DNA of 64,000 nt. Origin: Halomonas beimenensis. GTDB lineage: Bacteria; Pseudomonadota; Gammaproteobacteria; Pseudomonadales; Halomonadaceae. Position numbers and translations under genes: made by a program. Shown piece by piece: positions 31,918 to 44,925 of this stretch. The notes below the pieces were generated by a model. That model searched no databases. It was not told the origin of the DNA and saw only the letters and a program-made list of their open reading frames with translations. Position 1 is the stretch's first letter, and every line of letters begins with the position of its first letter. The stretch lies in the NCBI RefSeq assembly GCF_002549795.1, contig NZ_CP021435.1:186001-250000 (forward strand), in the 5' to 3' direction.

Positions 31918-33048
31918 TCAGGGGGCATAGATGCCGCCCAGTACCCGGGGGCCGGCCGCCCCGGTGACCGAGGGCAGGTTGCCGGGCAGGCCCTCGAGCC
32001 TTCGCCAGGCCAACCAGGCCAAGGCCGCCGCCTCCAGCCAGTCGGGGGGCCAGCCGAGGCGGGTCGCATCCTCGAGGGGCGTCTCGGGCAGGTGGCGGGC
32101 GAGCCGGCTCAGCAGGTCACCGTTGTGGGCGCCGCCTCCGCAGGGGATCAGGCATTCCGCCGGGGGCGCGTCGCATTGCTCCCGGGCCATCTCGATGCCC
32201 ATGCCGATGCTGGTGGCGGTGAGTTCGGCCAGGGTCGCCTGGACGTCCTCCGGTGCCTCGTCGCCGTCGAGCTGGGCATGCAGCCAGCTGAGGTTGAAGA
32301 CCTCCCGGCCGGTACTGCGTGGCGGCGGGCGATGGAAGAAGGGCTCGGCGAGCAGCAGTTCGAGCAGCGAGGGATCCACCTCCCCCGAGGCCGCCCAGGC
32401 CCCGTCCGGGTCATAGGCCCCGCCGCGATGGCGGCGATACCAGGCGTCCAGCAGGGCATTGGCCGGGCCGGTATCGAAGCCGAGCGGGGCCCGCTCATCC
32501 TCCGTCGGCGGCAGCAGCGTCAGGTTGGCGAAGCCGCCCAGGTTGAGCACCAGCCGCCACTGGCCGGGCGCGCGGAACAGCGCCTGGTGGAAGGCCGGGG
32601 CCAGCGGGGCCGCCTGGCCGCCGGCGGCCAGGTCGCGACGCCGGAAATCCGCCACCACCCGGCAGCCGGTCAGCTCGGCGAGCCGGCTGGGGTCGTCCAG
32701 CTGCAGGGTATAGGGAGGCCCGCCCTCATGGCCGCCGGGGGCATGCTCGATGGTCTGGCCGTGGCTGCCGATGGCGGCGATGTCGCACGCGGCGAGGCCG
32801 CTGTTGGCGAGCAGCCCCGCCACCGCCCCGGCCTGCAGGTCGCAGAAGGCCGTCTCGGCCTCGGCCAGTTCGGCGAAGCGGGCTCGCTCGGCATGGCAAA
32901 GCTGCCAGAGACGCTCACGCAGCGCGACCGGCATCGGCACGCCATGGGTAGCCGCGAGGCGGGGCGGGCGGTCCGCGTCGATCTCCACCAGGGCGGCATC
33001 GATGCCGTCCAGGCTGGTGCCGGACATCAGGCCGATGAAGTAGGGCAT
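31918..33048 (-). CDS. anmK: Anhydro-N-acetylmuramic acid kinase
   Basis: AnmK phosphorylates and opens 1,6-anhydro-MurNAc released from peptidoglycan, feeding it back to cell-wall recycling. The 376-residue protein begins MPYFIGLMSGTSLDGIDAAL, the family's phosphate-binding signature, and has GSHGQTIEHAP, NLGGFANLTLL and PCGGGAHNGDLL. The ATG at 33048 was chosen because the family starts just before GLMSGTS. It diverges from tyrS, the arrangement common in gammaproteobacteria. Confidence 0.96.
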   Translation of the reverse strand: MPYFIGLMSGTSLDGIDAALVEIDADRPPRLAATHGVPMPVALRERLWQLCHAERARFAELAEAETAFCDLQAGAVAGLLANSGLAACDIAAIGSHGQTIEHAPGGHEGGPPYTLQLDDPSRLAELTGCRVVADFRRRDLAAGGQAAPLAPAFHQALFRAPGQWRLVLNLGGFANLTLLPPTEDERAPLGFDTGPANALLDAWYRRHRGGAYDPDGAWAASGEVDPSLLELLLAEPFFHRPPPRSTGREVFNLSWLHAQLDGDEAPEDVQATLAELTATSIGMGIEMAREQCDAPPAECLIPCGGGAHNGDLLSRLARHLPETPLEDATRLGWPPDWLEAAALAWLAWRRLEGLPGNLPSVTGAAGPRVLGGIYAP

Positions 33049-33162
33049 GGGGGCTCCAGGCAAGGGCTCAACCGTCGTTGGCTGGCATGGTAACATCCCC
33101 GACCATCGCCATAGTCCATCGCCGCCCCAAGCGGGCCGCCCTTGCCGAGTGGAGAGGAGAGC

Positions 33163-34362
33163 ATGTCCGACGTCGCCGACGCGCTAGCGTTGCTCAAGCG
33201 TGGTACCCACGAGATCCTGCTGGAAGAGGAGCTGGAAAAGAAGCTGGCCTCCGGTCGTCCGCTGCGGATCAAGGCGGGCTTCGATCCCACCGCCCCCGAC
33301 CTGCACCTGGGCCACAGCGTGCTGCTGACCAAGATGCGTCAGTTCCAGGACCTCGGTCACCAGGTCATCTTCCTGATCGGCGACTTCACCGGCCGCATCG
33401 GGGACCCCACCGGCAAGAACGTCACCCGCAAGCCGCTCACCGAGGCCGAGGTCAAGGTCAACGCCGAGACCTACAAGGCGCAGGTGTTCAAGATCCTCGA
33501 CCCGGAGAAGACCGAGGTGCGCTTCAATGCCGAGTGGTTCTCCTCGATGAGCGCCGCCGACATGATCGAGCTTGCCGGCCAGAGCACCGTGGCGCGCATG
33601 CTGGAGCGGGACGATTTCGAGAAGCGCTACCAGGCCGGGCAGTCGATCTCCATCCACGAGTTCCTCTATCCGCTGGTGCAGGGCTATGACTCCGTGGCCC
33701 TGGAGGCGGACGTCGAGCTGGGCGGCACCGACCAGAAGTTCAACCTGCTGATGGGCCGCGAGATCCAGAAGCATTTCGGCCAGGCCTCCCAGGTGGTGAT
33801 CACCATGCCGCTGCTGGAAGGCCTCGACGGGGTGCAGAAGATGTCCAAGTCACTGGGCAACTACGTGGGCGTCGACGAGCCGCCGGGCGTGATGTTCAAC
33901 AAGCTGGTGTCCATGCCGGACAGCCTGATGTGGCGCTACTTCGACCTGCTTTCGCTGAAGAGCAACGAGGAGATCCAGGCCCTCAAGCGCAAGGTGGATG
34001 ACGGCGCCAACCCCCGTGACATCAAGATGGAACTGGCCCGGGAGCTCATCGCCCGCTACCACGGTGAAGAGGCCGCCGCCAACGCCCACCGAAGCGCCGG
34101 CAACCAGCTGGCCGAAGGGGAGCTGCCCGAGGACCTGCCCGAGGTAGAGGTCGACTTCGAGGGCGGCGCCCAGGCGCCCATCGCCGCGGTGCTCAACCGC
34201 TCGGGGCTGACCAAGAACAGCGCCCAGGCCAAGGACATGCTCGGCAACGGCCGGGTCAAGGTGGATGGCGAAGTCGTCGATCGGGATCACCTGCTCGACA
34301 CCGGCCGGACTTACGTGATCCAGGCCGGCAAGAAGCGCTATGCCCGCGTGACGCTCGCCTGA
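33163..34362 (+). CDS. tyrS: Tyrosyl-tRNA synthetase
   Basis: TyrS charges tRNA-Tyr. The 399-residue protein has the class I motifs HLGH (in [10 protein letters not shown]) and KMSKS ([10 protein letters not shown]), the family segment [14 protein letters not shown], and a C-terminal S4 RNA-binding domain (about 335-399). The ATG at 33163 is preceded by GAGAGGAGAG. The length and HLGH form match the TyrRZ type of Pseudomonas rather than E. coli TyrS. Confidence 0.96.
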   Translation: MSDVADALALLKRGTHEILLEEELEKKLASGRPLRIKAGFDPTAPDLHLGHSVLLTKMRQFQDLGHQVIFLIGDFTGRIGDPTGKNVTRKPLTEAEVKVNAETYKAQVFKILDPEKTEVRFNAEWFSSMSAADMIELAGQSTVARMLERDDFEKRYQAGQSISIHEFLYPLVQGYDSVALEADVELGGTDQKFNLLMGREIQKHFGQASQVVITMPLLEGLDGVQKMSKSLGNYVGVDEPPGVMFNKLVSMPDSLMWRYFDLLSLKSNEEIQALKRKVDDGANPRDIKMELARELIARYHGEEAAANAHRSAGNQLAEGELPEDLPEVEVDFEGGAQAPIAAVLNRSGLTKNSAQAKDMLGNGRVKVDGEVVDRDHLLDTGRTYVIQAGKKRYARVTLA

Positions 34363-34390
34363 ACCCGCCCCCTCCGCTCGCCCCTGAAGG

Positions 34391-34411
34391 ACGCCCGCCT
34401 CGCGCGGGCGT
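34391..34411 (+). terminator. Hairpin after tyrS
   Basis: ACGCCCGC (34391-34398) pairs with GCGGGCGT (34404-34411), followed by TCGTGTCTTCC. The T run is weak. The next 260 bases up to the rRNA promoters hold no recognisable gene. Confidence 0.5.
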
Positions 34412-34674
34412 TCGTGTCTTCCGGCAAGGCGCCAGGTTTTCCACAGGCGGTGGGCCGCGGGTGGCTGTGGATGATTCCGCGGCGCCCCGGGATCGTCGCT
34501 TCATCATGGCCGGGGTGCCCGCCTGTCATTTTTCTTCGAAAGCCCTTGCGTCGTGCCGGAGTAATCCGTAAAGTACGCATCCGCTGCCGGCGACGGGTCA
34601 CGTCCCAGGCGGTGAAGAGTGGCAGAAGTGCTTGTCTTGCCGAGGGTTTTTCGAAGGTTTCGAGAATCGCTCGC

Positions 34675-34702
34675 TTGACAGGCTCGCCGGTTTCGGTAGA
34701 AT
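34675..34702 (+). promoter_or_regulatory. rRNA operon promoter P1
   Basis: TTGACA (34675-34680) and TAGAAT (34697-34702) with a 16-base spacer, the short spacer typical of rRNA promoters. A GC-rich stretch follows the -10 box, fitting a stringent-control discriminator. Confidence 0.85.
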
Positions 34703-34787
34703 GCCCGCCACTCGATCGGACGCCATCTCGCCGAGATGGTCGCACGGTCGCCTGGGTCGCTTCCTCGGAAGCGGTCGAAAAACGGGT

Positions 34788-34815
34788 TTGACACGACGCG
34801 CCGATCACGTAGAAT
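34788..34815 (+). promoter_or_regulatory. rRNA operon promoter P2
   Basis: TTGACA (34788-34793) and TAGAAT (34810-34815), again 16 bases apart and with boxes identical to P1, 113 bases downstream of it. The leader with boxA follows. Confidence 0.85.
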
Positions 34816-34860
34816 ACGCCTTCCTTGCAGGGCGCCGGCCAAGCGGACGGCAATGCAAGA

Positions 34861-34872
34861 TGCTCTTTAACA
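34861..34872 (+). promoter_or_regulatory. boxA antitermination site of the rRNA leader
   Basis: TGCTCTTTAACA equals the E. coli consensus boxA bound by NusB/NusE. It lies 46 bases after the P2 -10 box and 140 bases before the 16S gene. Confidence 0.85.
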
Positions 34873-35011
34873 ATCGATCAGGTAATTCATGTGGGCGCTT
34901 GTCGGGATGTCGGTGACCAGTCACTGAATATCAAGGCAAGCGACTCGTCAAACGAGACGTTTGAACCTTGAGCCAGGTTTGGTTCCTGCCTTATGGAACT
35001 ATCAAGCTTTT

Positions 35012-36549
<1,538 letters not shown>

Positions 36550-36620
36550 ATCGACGACGTCGCCGACACCCGGCAAGTGCTCACAATGAATTACCTGATC
36601 GGCCAGAGCAAAGACTGTTT

Positions 36621-36697
<77 letters not shown>

Positions 36698-36699
36698 AA

Positions 36700-36779
36700 T
36701 TTGCGCAATACGTCGTTGCTTTCCTCCTCGTGTAGCAGGCTACACGTCGGCGAAAAGCGCCTCGTCTTGTACAAATTCC
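36700..36779. repeat. Dispersed hairpin element, copy 2 (core 36725-36750)
   Basis: Between tRNA-Ile and tRNA-Ala. The core TGTAGCAGGCTACA matches the rpsO-pnp copy at 6963-6988 at 23 of 26 positions. The flanks form a long imperfect hairpin, with AATTTG at the left end facing CAAATT at the right. The element does not encode any recognised spacer signal. Confidence 0.55.
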
Positions 36780-36804
36780 CATGTCGCGTGATGGGTGAGT
36801 CAGA

Positions 36805-36880
36805 GGGGCCTTAGCTCAGCTGGGAGAGCGCCTGCCTTGCACGCAGGAGGTCACCGGTTCGATCCCGGTAGGCTCCACCA
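36805..36880 (+). tRNA. tRNA-Ala (anticodon TGC)
   Basis: A 76-base tRNA with GGGGCCT/AGGCTCC acceptor, anticodon loop CTTGCAC giving TGC, and encoded CCA. It is the second tRNA of the 16S-23S spacer. Confidence 0.97.
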
Positions 36881-36997
36881 CGCTTGAGCTTGAAGCCGGA
36901 AGCTCGAAGAATCCCGACAGTCACTGAAGTTTTAAGCTAGACGCTTGAAAGGCAGGCCCTTTCTTCAAGCTTCCAGCTTAAAGCTTCTCGCTTTAAA

Positions 36998-37009
36998 CGC
37001 TCTTTAACA
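36998..37009 (+). promoter_or_regulatory. boxA in the 16S-23S spacer
   Basis: CGCTCTTTAACA, a near-consensus boxA, lies about 115 bases before the 23S gene. It would keep the antitermination complex loaded into 23S. Confidence 0.8.
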
Positions 37010-37124
37010 ATGTGAATCATGCTGACAAAGGCTCTTCCCGAGAGGGAAGGGCATGAGATACGTCTCAAGCGTATCCGGCAATTGTCGTTGTCGTCATCGC
37101 GGATCAGACCCCTTGGGGTTATAT

Positions 37125-40010
<2,886 letters not shown>

Positions 40011-40095
40011 ATATAACACCCAAGTGGTCTGTCGATGACGGACGACAGCGGATACGCGAGACGTAGCTCGCCAGCATGATTCGCATTGCCCTTTT

Positions 40096-40215
40096 CGCCT
40101 GACGACCATAGCGTGCGGGAACCACCTGATCCCATGCCGAACTCAGCAGTGAAACCGCTCAGCGCCGATGGTAGTGTGGGGCTTCCCCATGCGAGAGTAG
40201 GTCATCGTCAGGCAT
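40096..40215 (+). rRNA. rrf: 5S ribosomal RNA
   Basis: About 120 bases, with terminal GCCTGACGA pairing to TCGTCAGGC and the conserved CCATGCCGAACTCAG and CCCCATGCGAGAGTAGG segments. The ends are approximate within one or two bases. Confidence 0.95.
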
Positions 40216-40225
40216 CTATCCCGAG

Positions 40226-40259
40226 AAGACCCCGGTTGCGACAGCAGCCGGGGTCTTTT
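40226..40259 (+). terminator. rRNA operon terminator
   Basis: AAGACCCCGG (40226-40235) pairs with CCGGGGTCTT (40248-40257), followed by a T run. It lies 12 bases after 5S. Confidence 0.9.
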
Positions 40260-40289
40260 CATTTCGGCGTCCGCGATCCGGTCACAGAA

Positions 40290-40322
40290 GCCCCGGGCTC
40301 GAAGGCGTGTCCGGGGCCTTTC
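40290..40322. terminator. Second hairpin after the rRNA operon
   Basis: GCCCCGG (40290-40296) pairs with CCGGGGC (40311-40317), followed by CTTTCC. It may be a back-up rRNA terminator, or serve the convergent VOC gene that ends at 40345. Confidence 0.55.
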
Positions 40323-40344
40323 CATGTCCGGGTGCCCTCGGCGG

Positions 40345-40758
40345 CTACCCTTCGACCTCATAGAGCTCGATCGGGGTGCCGTCGGGATCGGCCAGGAAGG
40401 TGAAGCGCGCCCCGGTGAGCTCATCGACGCGGATCGGTTCGGGACGGGCCCCGCGGGCCTCGAGCGTGGCCACGCAGCCGTCCAGGTCGGGGGTGGCGAG
40501 GGCCAGGTGGCGCAGGCCGCAGGCTTCCGGATGGCTCGGCCGCGGTGGCGGCGAAGGGAAGGAGAACAGCTCCAGCCGGATGCCGCCGGGCAGGCGCAGG
40601 TCGAGCTTGTGGCTGTCGCGGGCTTCCCGGTAGGTTTCCGCGAGGATCTCGGCGTCCATCACCTCGAGATAGAAGCGGCGGGCCCGGGGATAGTCGGCGG
40701 TGATCAGCGCCACGTGATGCACGCGGCTCAGCGGCAAGGGGACACGACACGCTTCCAT
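40345..40758 (-). CDS. VOC (glyoxalase-fold) protein, YaeR-like
   Basis: The 137-residue protein has one vicinal-oxygen-chelate domain. VHHVALITADYPRARRFY, YREARDSHKLDL, LELFSFPSPPPRPSHPEACGLRHLA and FLADPDGTPIELYE match my memory of E. coli YaeR very closely. Metal ligands His and Glu are present. The substrate is unknown; the family is often annotated as glyoxalase-like. It ends next to the rRNA terminator, convergent to it, and lies downstream of hisC. Confidence 0.85.
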   Translation of the reverse strand: MEACRVPLPLSRVHHVALITADYPRARRFYLEVMDAEILAETYREARDSHKLDLRLPGGIRLELFSFPSPPPRPSHPEACGLRHLALATPDLDGCVATLEARGARPEPIRVDELTGARFTFLADPDGTPIELYEVEG

Positions 40759-40803
40759 GCGGCAGGCCTCCTGGAGGGAAGGGCCCCGAGGGGCCCGGGC
40801 GAT

Positions 40804-41859
40804 TCAGCGGCAGAGGCCCTCGAGAATCTCGATCAGGCTGTCCATCTCGTCCTCGGTGCCGATGGAGATGCGCAGCCAGTCGCTCAGCGCCTCGGTGTTG
40901 AAGTGGCGCACCAGGATGCCCCGCTCGCGCAGGCCGACGAACAACTGGGCGGCGTCGTGCTCGGGATGGCTGACCAGCAGGAAGTTGCTCTGGGACGGCA
41001 GCACCCGGAAGCCCAGGCTCTCCAGGCGGGTCCGGGTGCGTTCCCGGGTGGTGATCACCGCCTCTCGACAGGCGTCGAAGTGCTCGCGGTCCTCCAGGGC
41101 GGCGATGCCGATGGCACTGGCCAGGCTGTCGATGGGGTAGGAATTGAAGGAGTCCTTGACCCGCTCGAGCCCCTCGATCAGCTCCCGCGAGCCCACCGCA
41201 TAGCCCAGCCGCAGGCCGGCCAGGCTGCGTGACTTGGAGAAGGTCCCGGTCACCAGCAGGTTGGGGAAGCGTTCCACCAGCGGAATCGCGCTCTCGCCGC
41301 CGAAATCCACATAGGCCTCGTCGACCAGCACCACCGACTCGGTGACCCGCTCGAGCAGGCCGGCGATGGCCTCGCGGCCATGGCCATGGCCGGTCGGGGC
41401 ATTGGGGTTGGCGAAGATCGCGCCGGCGGACCCGGGCGTGAAGGCGTCCAGGTCGACCCGCCAGTCGCCGCCCAGCGGCAGGGCGCGACGCTCGACGTCG
41501 TAGAGCCGGCAGTAGACCGGGTAGAAGCTGTAGGTGATCGCCGGCATCTCCAGCGGGCGGTCATGACAGAAGAAGGCCTGGAAGGCCAGGGCCAGCACCT
41601 CGTCGGAGCCGTTGCCGACGAACACCTGCTCGACCTCGACGCCGAACTCCCGGGCCAGGGCCTCGCGCAGGGCGCGGGACTCCGGGTCGGGGTAGCGGCG
41701 CAGATGGTCGGCCGGGAAGTCCCGGAGCACCGCCTCGACGCCCGGCGCCGGGGGGTAGGGGTTCTCGTTGGTGTTCAGCTTGATCAGGCGCTCGCGGGGC
41801 TGCTCGCCGGGGACATAGGGCGTCAGCTCGCGGACCTTGGGGCTCCAGAACTTGCTCAT
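40804..41859 (-). CDS. hisC: Histidinol-phosphate aminotransferase
   Basis: HisC transaminates imidazole-acetol phosphate with glutamate in histidine synthesis. The 351-residue protein has LIKLNTNENPYPP, the VFVGNGSDEVL motif, FANPNAPTG, DEAYVDFGGES, and the PLP lysine in TFSKSRSLAGLRLGYAVG. The ATG at 41859 (MSKFWSPKVREL) aligns with HisC proteins; longer frames do not. It is separated from the other his genes, hisFAHB at 48.8-51.7 kb. An AEC transporter diverges from it. Confidence 0.94.
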   Translation of the reverse strand: MSKFWSPKVRELTPYVPGEQPRERLIKLNTNENPYPPAPGVEAVLRDFPADHLRRYPDPESRALREALAREFGVEVEQVFVGNGSDEVLALAFQAFFCHDRPLEMPAITYSFYPVYCRLYDVERRALPLGGDWRVDLDAFTPGSAGAIFANPNAPTGHGHGREAIAGLLERVTESVVLVDEAYVDFGGESAIPLVERFPNLLVTGTFSKSRSLAGLRLGYAVGSRELIEGLERVKDSFNSYPIDSLASAIGIAALEDREHFDACREAVITTRERTRTRLESLGFRVLPSQSNFLLVSHPEHDAAQLFVGLRERGILVRHFNTEALSDWLRISIGTEDEMDSLIEILEGLCR

Positions 41860-41974
41860 GATCACTCTCGGGGTCTTGGGGCAATGCGGCCATGGTCGCC
41901 CGCCCGGCGTGCCCGCGCAAGCCGCGGGCCGTGCTAGGCTGGGCAACGACTCTTCGCCTGCTATGGAAGCCCTG

Positions 41975-42871
41975 ATGATCGGTCAGATCCTCGCCACCCT
42001 GTTGCCGGTGTTCCTGATCGCCGGCTGCGGTACCCTCTATGGACGCTATCGCCGCCCCGATATCCGCGGTCTGAACACGCTCAACATGGAGCTCTTCGTG
42101 CCCATGCTGGTGTTCGCCGTGCTCGCCGACCGGGAGGCCCCCCTGACCGACTATGCCCGACTGGCCCTGGCCGCCACCGTGGTGGTGCTGGGCTCCGGGT
42201 TGGTGCTCTGGCCCCTGGTCAGGCTGCTGCGTCTGGAGACCAAGACCTTCCTGCCCCCCATGATGTTCAACAACTCGGGCAACATGGGCATCCCGCTGAT
42301 CGTGCTGGCCTTCGGCGAGGCGGCCCTGCCGGCGGCGGTGGTGGTGTTCATCGTCGAGATGCTACTGCACTTCTCGGTCGGCCTCTACATGCTCGATCCC
42401 CGCACCCCGCTGTGGCGGCTGCTGCGCATGCCCATCGTGCTGGCCAGCATCGCCGGGCTGGGACTCAACCTGGGGGGCATCGCCTTGCCCGGCTGGCTGC
42501 TGGAGTCGCTGGACATGCTCGGCGGGGTCTGCATTCCGCTGATGCTGTTCGCCCTGGGGGTGCGGATGCTGGATATCGACTTCGATGACTGGCGCACCGG
42601 CCTGCTGGGGGCCGTGCTCTGCCCGCTCTCGGGATTGGTCCTCGCCTGGCCCATGATCCTCTGGCTGGACCTGTCCGGCATCGCGGCGGCGTCGCTCTGG
42701 GTGTTCGCCGCGCTGCCGCCGGCGGTGCTCAACTACCTGGTCGCCGAGCAATACCGCCAGGAGCCCCATCGGGTCGCCTCGCTGGTGCTGATCGGCAACC
42801 TCGGCAGCCTGGTGGTCATGCCGCTGGTCCTGTGGCTGGTGTTCGAGCACGTCCAGCCGATGGCATCATGA
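41975..42871 (+). CDS. AEC family permease (auxin efflux carrier-like)
   Basis: The 298-residue protein is hydrophobic with about ten membrane segments in two halves. The segment MMFNNSGNMGIPLIVLAFG is a typical AEC signature. These proteins export or take up small organic anions; the substrate is not known here. The ATG at 41975 has GGAAG five bases upstream; an ATG four codons earlier is an alternative. It diverges from hisC, with the gap only about 115 bases long. Confidence 0.82.
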   Translation: MIGQILATLLPVFLIAGCGTLYGRYRRPDIRGLNTLNMELFVPMLVFAVLADREAPLTDYARLALAATVVVLGSGLVLWPLVRLLRLETKTFLPPMMFNNSGNMGIPLIVLAFGEAALPAAVVVFIVEMLLHFSVGLYMLDPRTPLWRLLRMPIVLASIAGLGLNLGGIALPGWLLESLDMLGGVCIPLMLFALGVRMLDIDFDDWRTGLLGAVLCPLSGLVLAWPMILWLDLSGIAAASLWVFAALPPAVLNYLVAEQYRQEPHRVASLVLIGNLGSLVVMPLVLWLVFEHVQPMAS

Positions 42872-42966
42872 CGGGCCGCAGGCTGTCCGCCATTCCCGTG
42901 AGCGGTTATGCTGTGGGGCAGACGGCCGCGATGGCGGCGTCATGCCCATTGGTTAGGAGGACGAAG

Positions 42967-43416
42967 ATGCAAATCAGGACTTTGCTGGCCGGCTCCGCGA
43001 TGCTCGCCCTGCTGGCGGGTTGTGCGACCGGTCCCGCCGGGCAGGGCTCCGAGCCCGGCATGGAGACCGCCGAGGCGACCTTCCAGGGCACCCTGCCCTG
43101 CCGCAACTGCGAGGGCATCGACCTGGACGTGACCCTGGTCGGCGATGCCCAGAGCACGCCGGAGGAACGGACCTTCGATCTGCAGGCCTCCTATCGGGGC
43201 CACCCGCAGAATCCGCCGGACGAGACCTACGCGGGCAACTGGGAAGTGCTGAACGGCACCGCGGAGAACCCGGATGCCACCGTCTACGAGCTGACCCCGG
43301 ACGGCGAGGGCCAGGTTTACTACTTCCTGCGCCTCGACCCGCAGACCCTGGAGCTGATCGATCCCCAGCGTCGTCGCTTCCAGAACAACGAGATGCTGCG
43401 CCTGAAGCGTCTCTGA
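42967..43416 (+). CDS. NlpE-like outer-membrane lipoprotein
   Basis: The 149-residue product has a lipoprotein signal peptide (MQIRTLLAGSAMLALLAGC, lipobox LLAGC with Cys19) and a short NlpE N-domain with FQGTLPCRNCEGIDLDVTL, including the CxxC pair. In E. coli, NlpE senses copper or surface stress and activates the Cpx pathway. Unlike E. coli NlpE, it lacks the C-terminal OB domain, as in many short homologues. AGGAGG stands before the ATG. A strong hairpin follows. Confidence 0.8.
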   Translation: MQIRTLLAGSAMLALLAGCATGPAGQGSEPGMETAEATFQGTLPCRNCEGIDLDVTLVGDAQSTPEERTFDLQASYRGHPQNPPDETYAGNWEVLNGTAENPDATVYELTPDGEGQVYYFLRLDPQTLELIDPQRRRFQNNEMLRLKRL

Positions 43417-43436
43417 GCCGACGCGCGGCGTGAGTT

Positions 43437-43464
43437 CGAGGGGCGGCCCAGGGGCCGCCCCTCG
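43437..43464 (+). terminator. Hairpin after the NlpE-like gene
   Basis: CGAGGGGCGGCC (43437-43448) pairs with GGCCGCCCCTCG (43453-43464). The stem is 12 bp and very stable, but the downstream T run is poor. Confidence 0.6.
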
Positions 43465-43493
43465 TCATTGCTGACCCATACCTTCGGAATCCC

Positions 43494-44876
43494 ATGGCCA
43501 AAGCGAAAAGCGCCTTCGTATGCACCGAATGCGGTGCCGAATACCGCAAGTGGCAGGGGCAGTGCACGAGCTGCCGGGAGTGGAACACCCTGAGCGAGGT
43601 CCGCCTCTCGGCGGCGCCCCTCGCGGCCGGTGGCGGGGGAGGCGGCGCGACGGCCCGGGGCGGCTATGCCGGGGCCGTATCCCGGGAAGTCGTCGACCTG
43701 GCCCATGTCGACCTCGGCGAGGTCCCCCGGCTGTCGTCCACCTTCGAGGAATTCGATCGCGTGCTGGGCGGCGGCCTGGTGCCGGGCTCCGCGGTCCTGC
43801 TGGGCGGCCACCCCGGCGCCGGCAAGTCCACCCTGCTGCTGCAGACCGCCTGCAAGCTGGCCCAGCAGCGCCGGGTGCTCTACGTCACCGGAGAGGAGTC
43901 GCTGTCCCAGGTGGCGATGCGCGCGCACCGCCTGCAGCTGCCGACCCAGGGCCTCAAGATGCTCGCCGAGACCAGCATCGAGACCATCCTCGGTGTGGCC
44001 GAGCGCGAGCGTCCGGAGATCCTGATCATCGACTCCATCCAGACCACCCACCTGGAGGACATCGCCTCGGCGCCGGGGGGCGTGGCCCAGGTGCGCGAGT
44101 CCGCCGCGGCGCTGACCCGGTTCGCCAAGCAGTCCAGCACCGTGCTGCTGCTGGTCGGGCACGTCACCAAGGACGGCACCCTGGCGGGCCCCAAGGTGCT
44201 GGAGCACATGATCGATGCCTCGCTGCTGCTCGAGGGCGGGGCGGACTCGCGATTTCGCACCCTGCGCGGCCAGAAGAACCGCTTCGGCGCGGTCAACGAG
44301 CTGGGCGTGTTCGCCATGCTCGAGCACGGCCTCAAGGAGGTGAAGAACCCCAGCGCCATCTTCCTGTCGCGCACCGAGGAGCAGGCGCCGGGCAGCCTGG
44401 TGATGGTGGTCTGGGAGGGCACGCGGCCCATCCTGGTGGAGGTGCAGGCGCTGCTCGACGACTCGGCGCTGGGCAATCCCCGCCGGGTGGCGGTGGGGCT
44501 CGACCAGAACCGCCTGGCCATGCTGCTGGCGGTGCTGCACCGTCATGGCGGCCTGTTCACCGGCGACCAGGACGTCTTCCTCAACGTGGTGGGCGGGGTC
44601 AAGGTGCTCGAGACCAGCGCCGACCTGGCGGTGCTGCTGGCGGTGGTCTCCAGCCTCCAGGCCCGGCCCCTGGCCCGGGAGCTGGTGGTGTTCGGCGAGG
44701 TCGGCCTGTCCGGCGAGATCCGCCCGGTGCCCAGCGGCCAGGAGCGCATCGTCGAGGCCGCCAAGCATGGCTTCCGCCGCGCCATCGTGCCCCGGGCGAA
44801 CGCCCCCAAGCACGCCCCCGAGGGGATGGAGGTGGTGGCCGTGGACAAGCTGGCCGATGCACTGGAAGCCCTATAG
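43494..44876 (+). CDS. radA: DNA repair protein RadA
   Basis: RadA is a RecA-like ATPase that branches and processes recombination intermediates. The 460-residue protein has an N-terminal zinc finger (Cys10, Cys13, Cys24, Cys27), Walker A GHPGAGKS (105-112), the RadA-specific KNRFG motif (261-265), and a C-terminal Lon-protease-like domain (about 285-455). It begins 30 bases after the NlpE terminator hairpin. Confidence 0.96.
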   Translation: MAKAKSAFVCTECGAEYRKWQGQCTSCREWNTLSEVRLSAAPLAAGGGGGGATARGGYAGAVSREVVDLAHVDLGEVPRLSSTFEEFDRVLGGGLVPGSAVLLGGHPGAGKSTLLLQTACKLAQQRRVLYVTGEESLSQVAMRAHRLQLPTQGLKMLAETSIETILGVAERERPEILIIDSIQTTHLEDIASAPGGVAQVRESAAALTRFAKQSSTVLLLVGHVTKDGTLAGPKVLEHMIDASLLLEGGADSRFRTLRGQKNRFGAVNELGVFAMLEHGLKEVKNPSAIFLSRTEEQAPGSLVMVVWEGTRPILVEVQALLDDSALGNPRRVAVGLDQNRLAMLLAVLHRHGGLFTGDQDVFLNVVGGVKVLETSADLAVLLAVVSSLQARPLARELVVFGEVGLSGEIRPVPSGQERIVEAAKHGFRRAIVPRANAPKHAPEGMEVVAVDKLADALEAL

Positions 44877-44925
44877 CGGCCGAGCTCTGTTGTAGAATGC
44901 CGGTAACGACGACAAGGAGAACGCG

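Noticed and set aside
33085..33095. A single GTAACA before tyrS, and others near 23001 and 56921
   Set aside because: Single six-base matches are expected by chance; only paired or clustered sites were kept.
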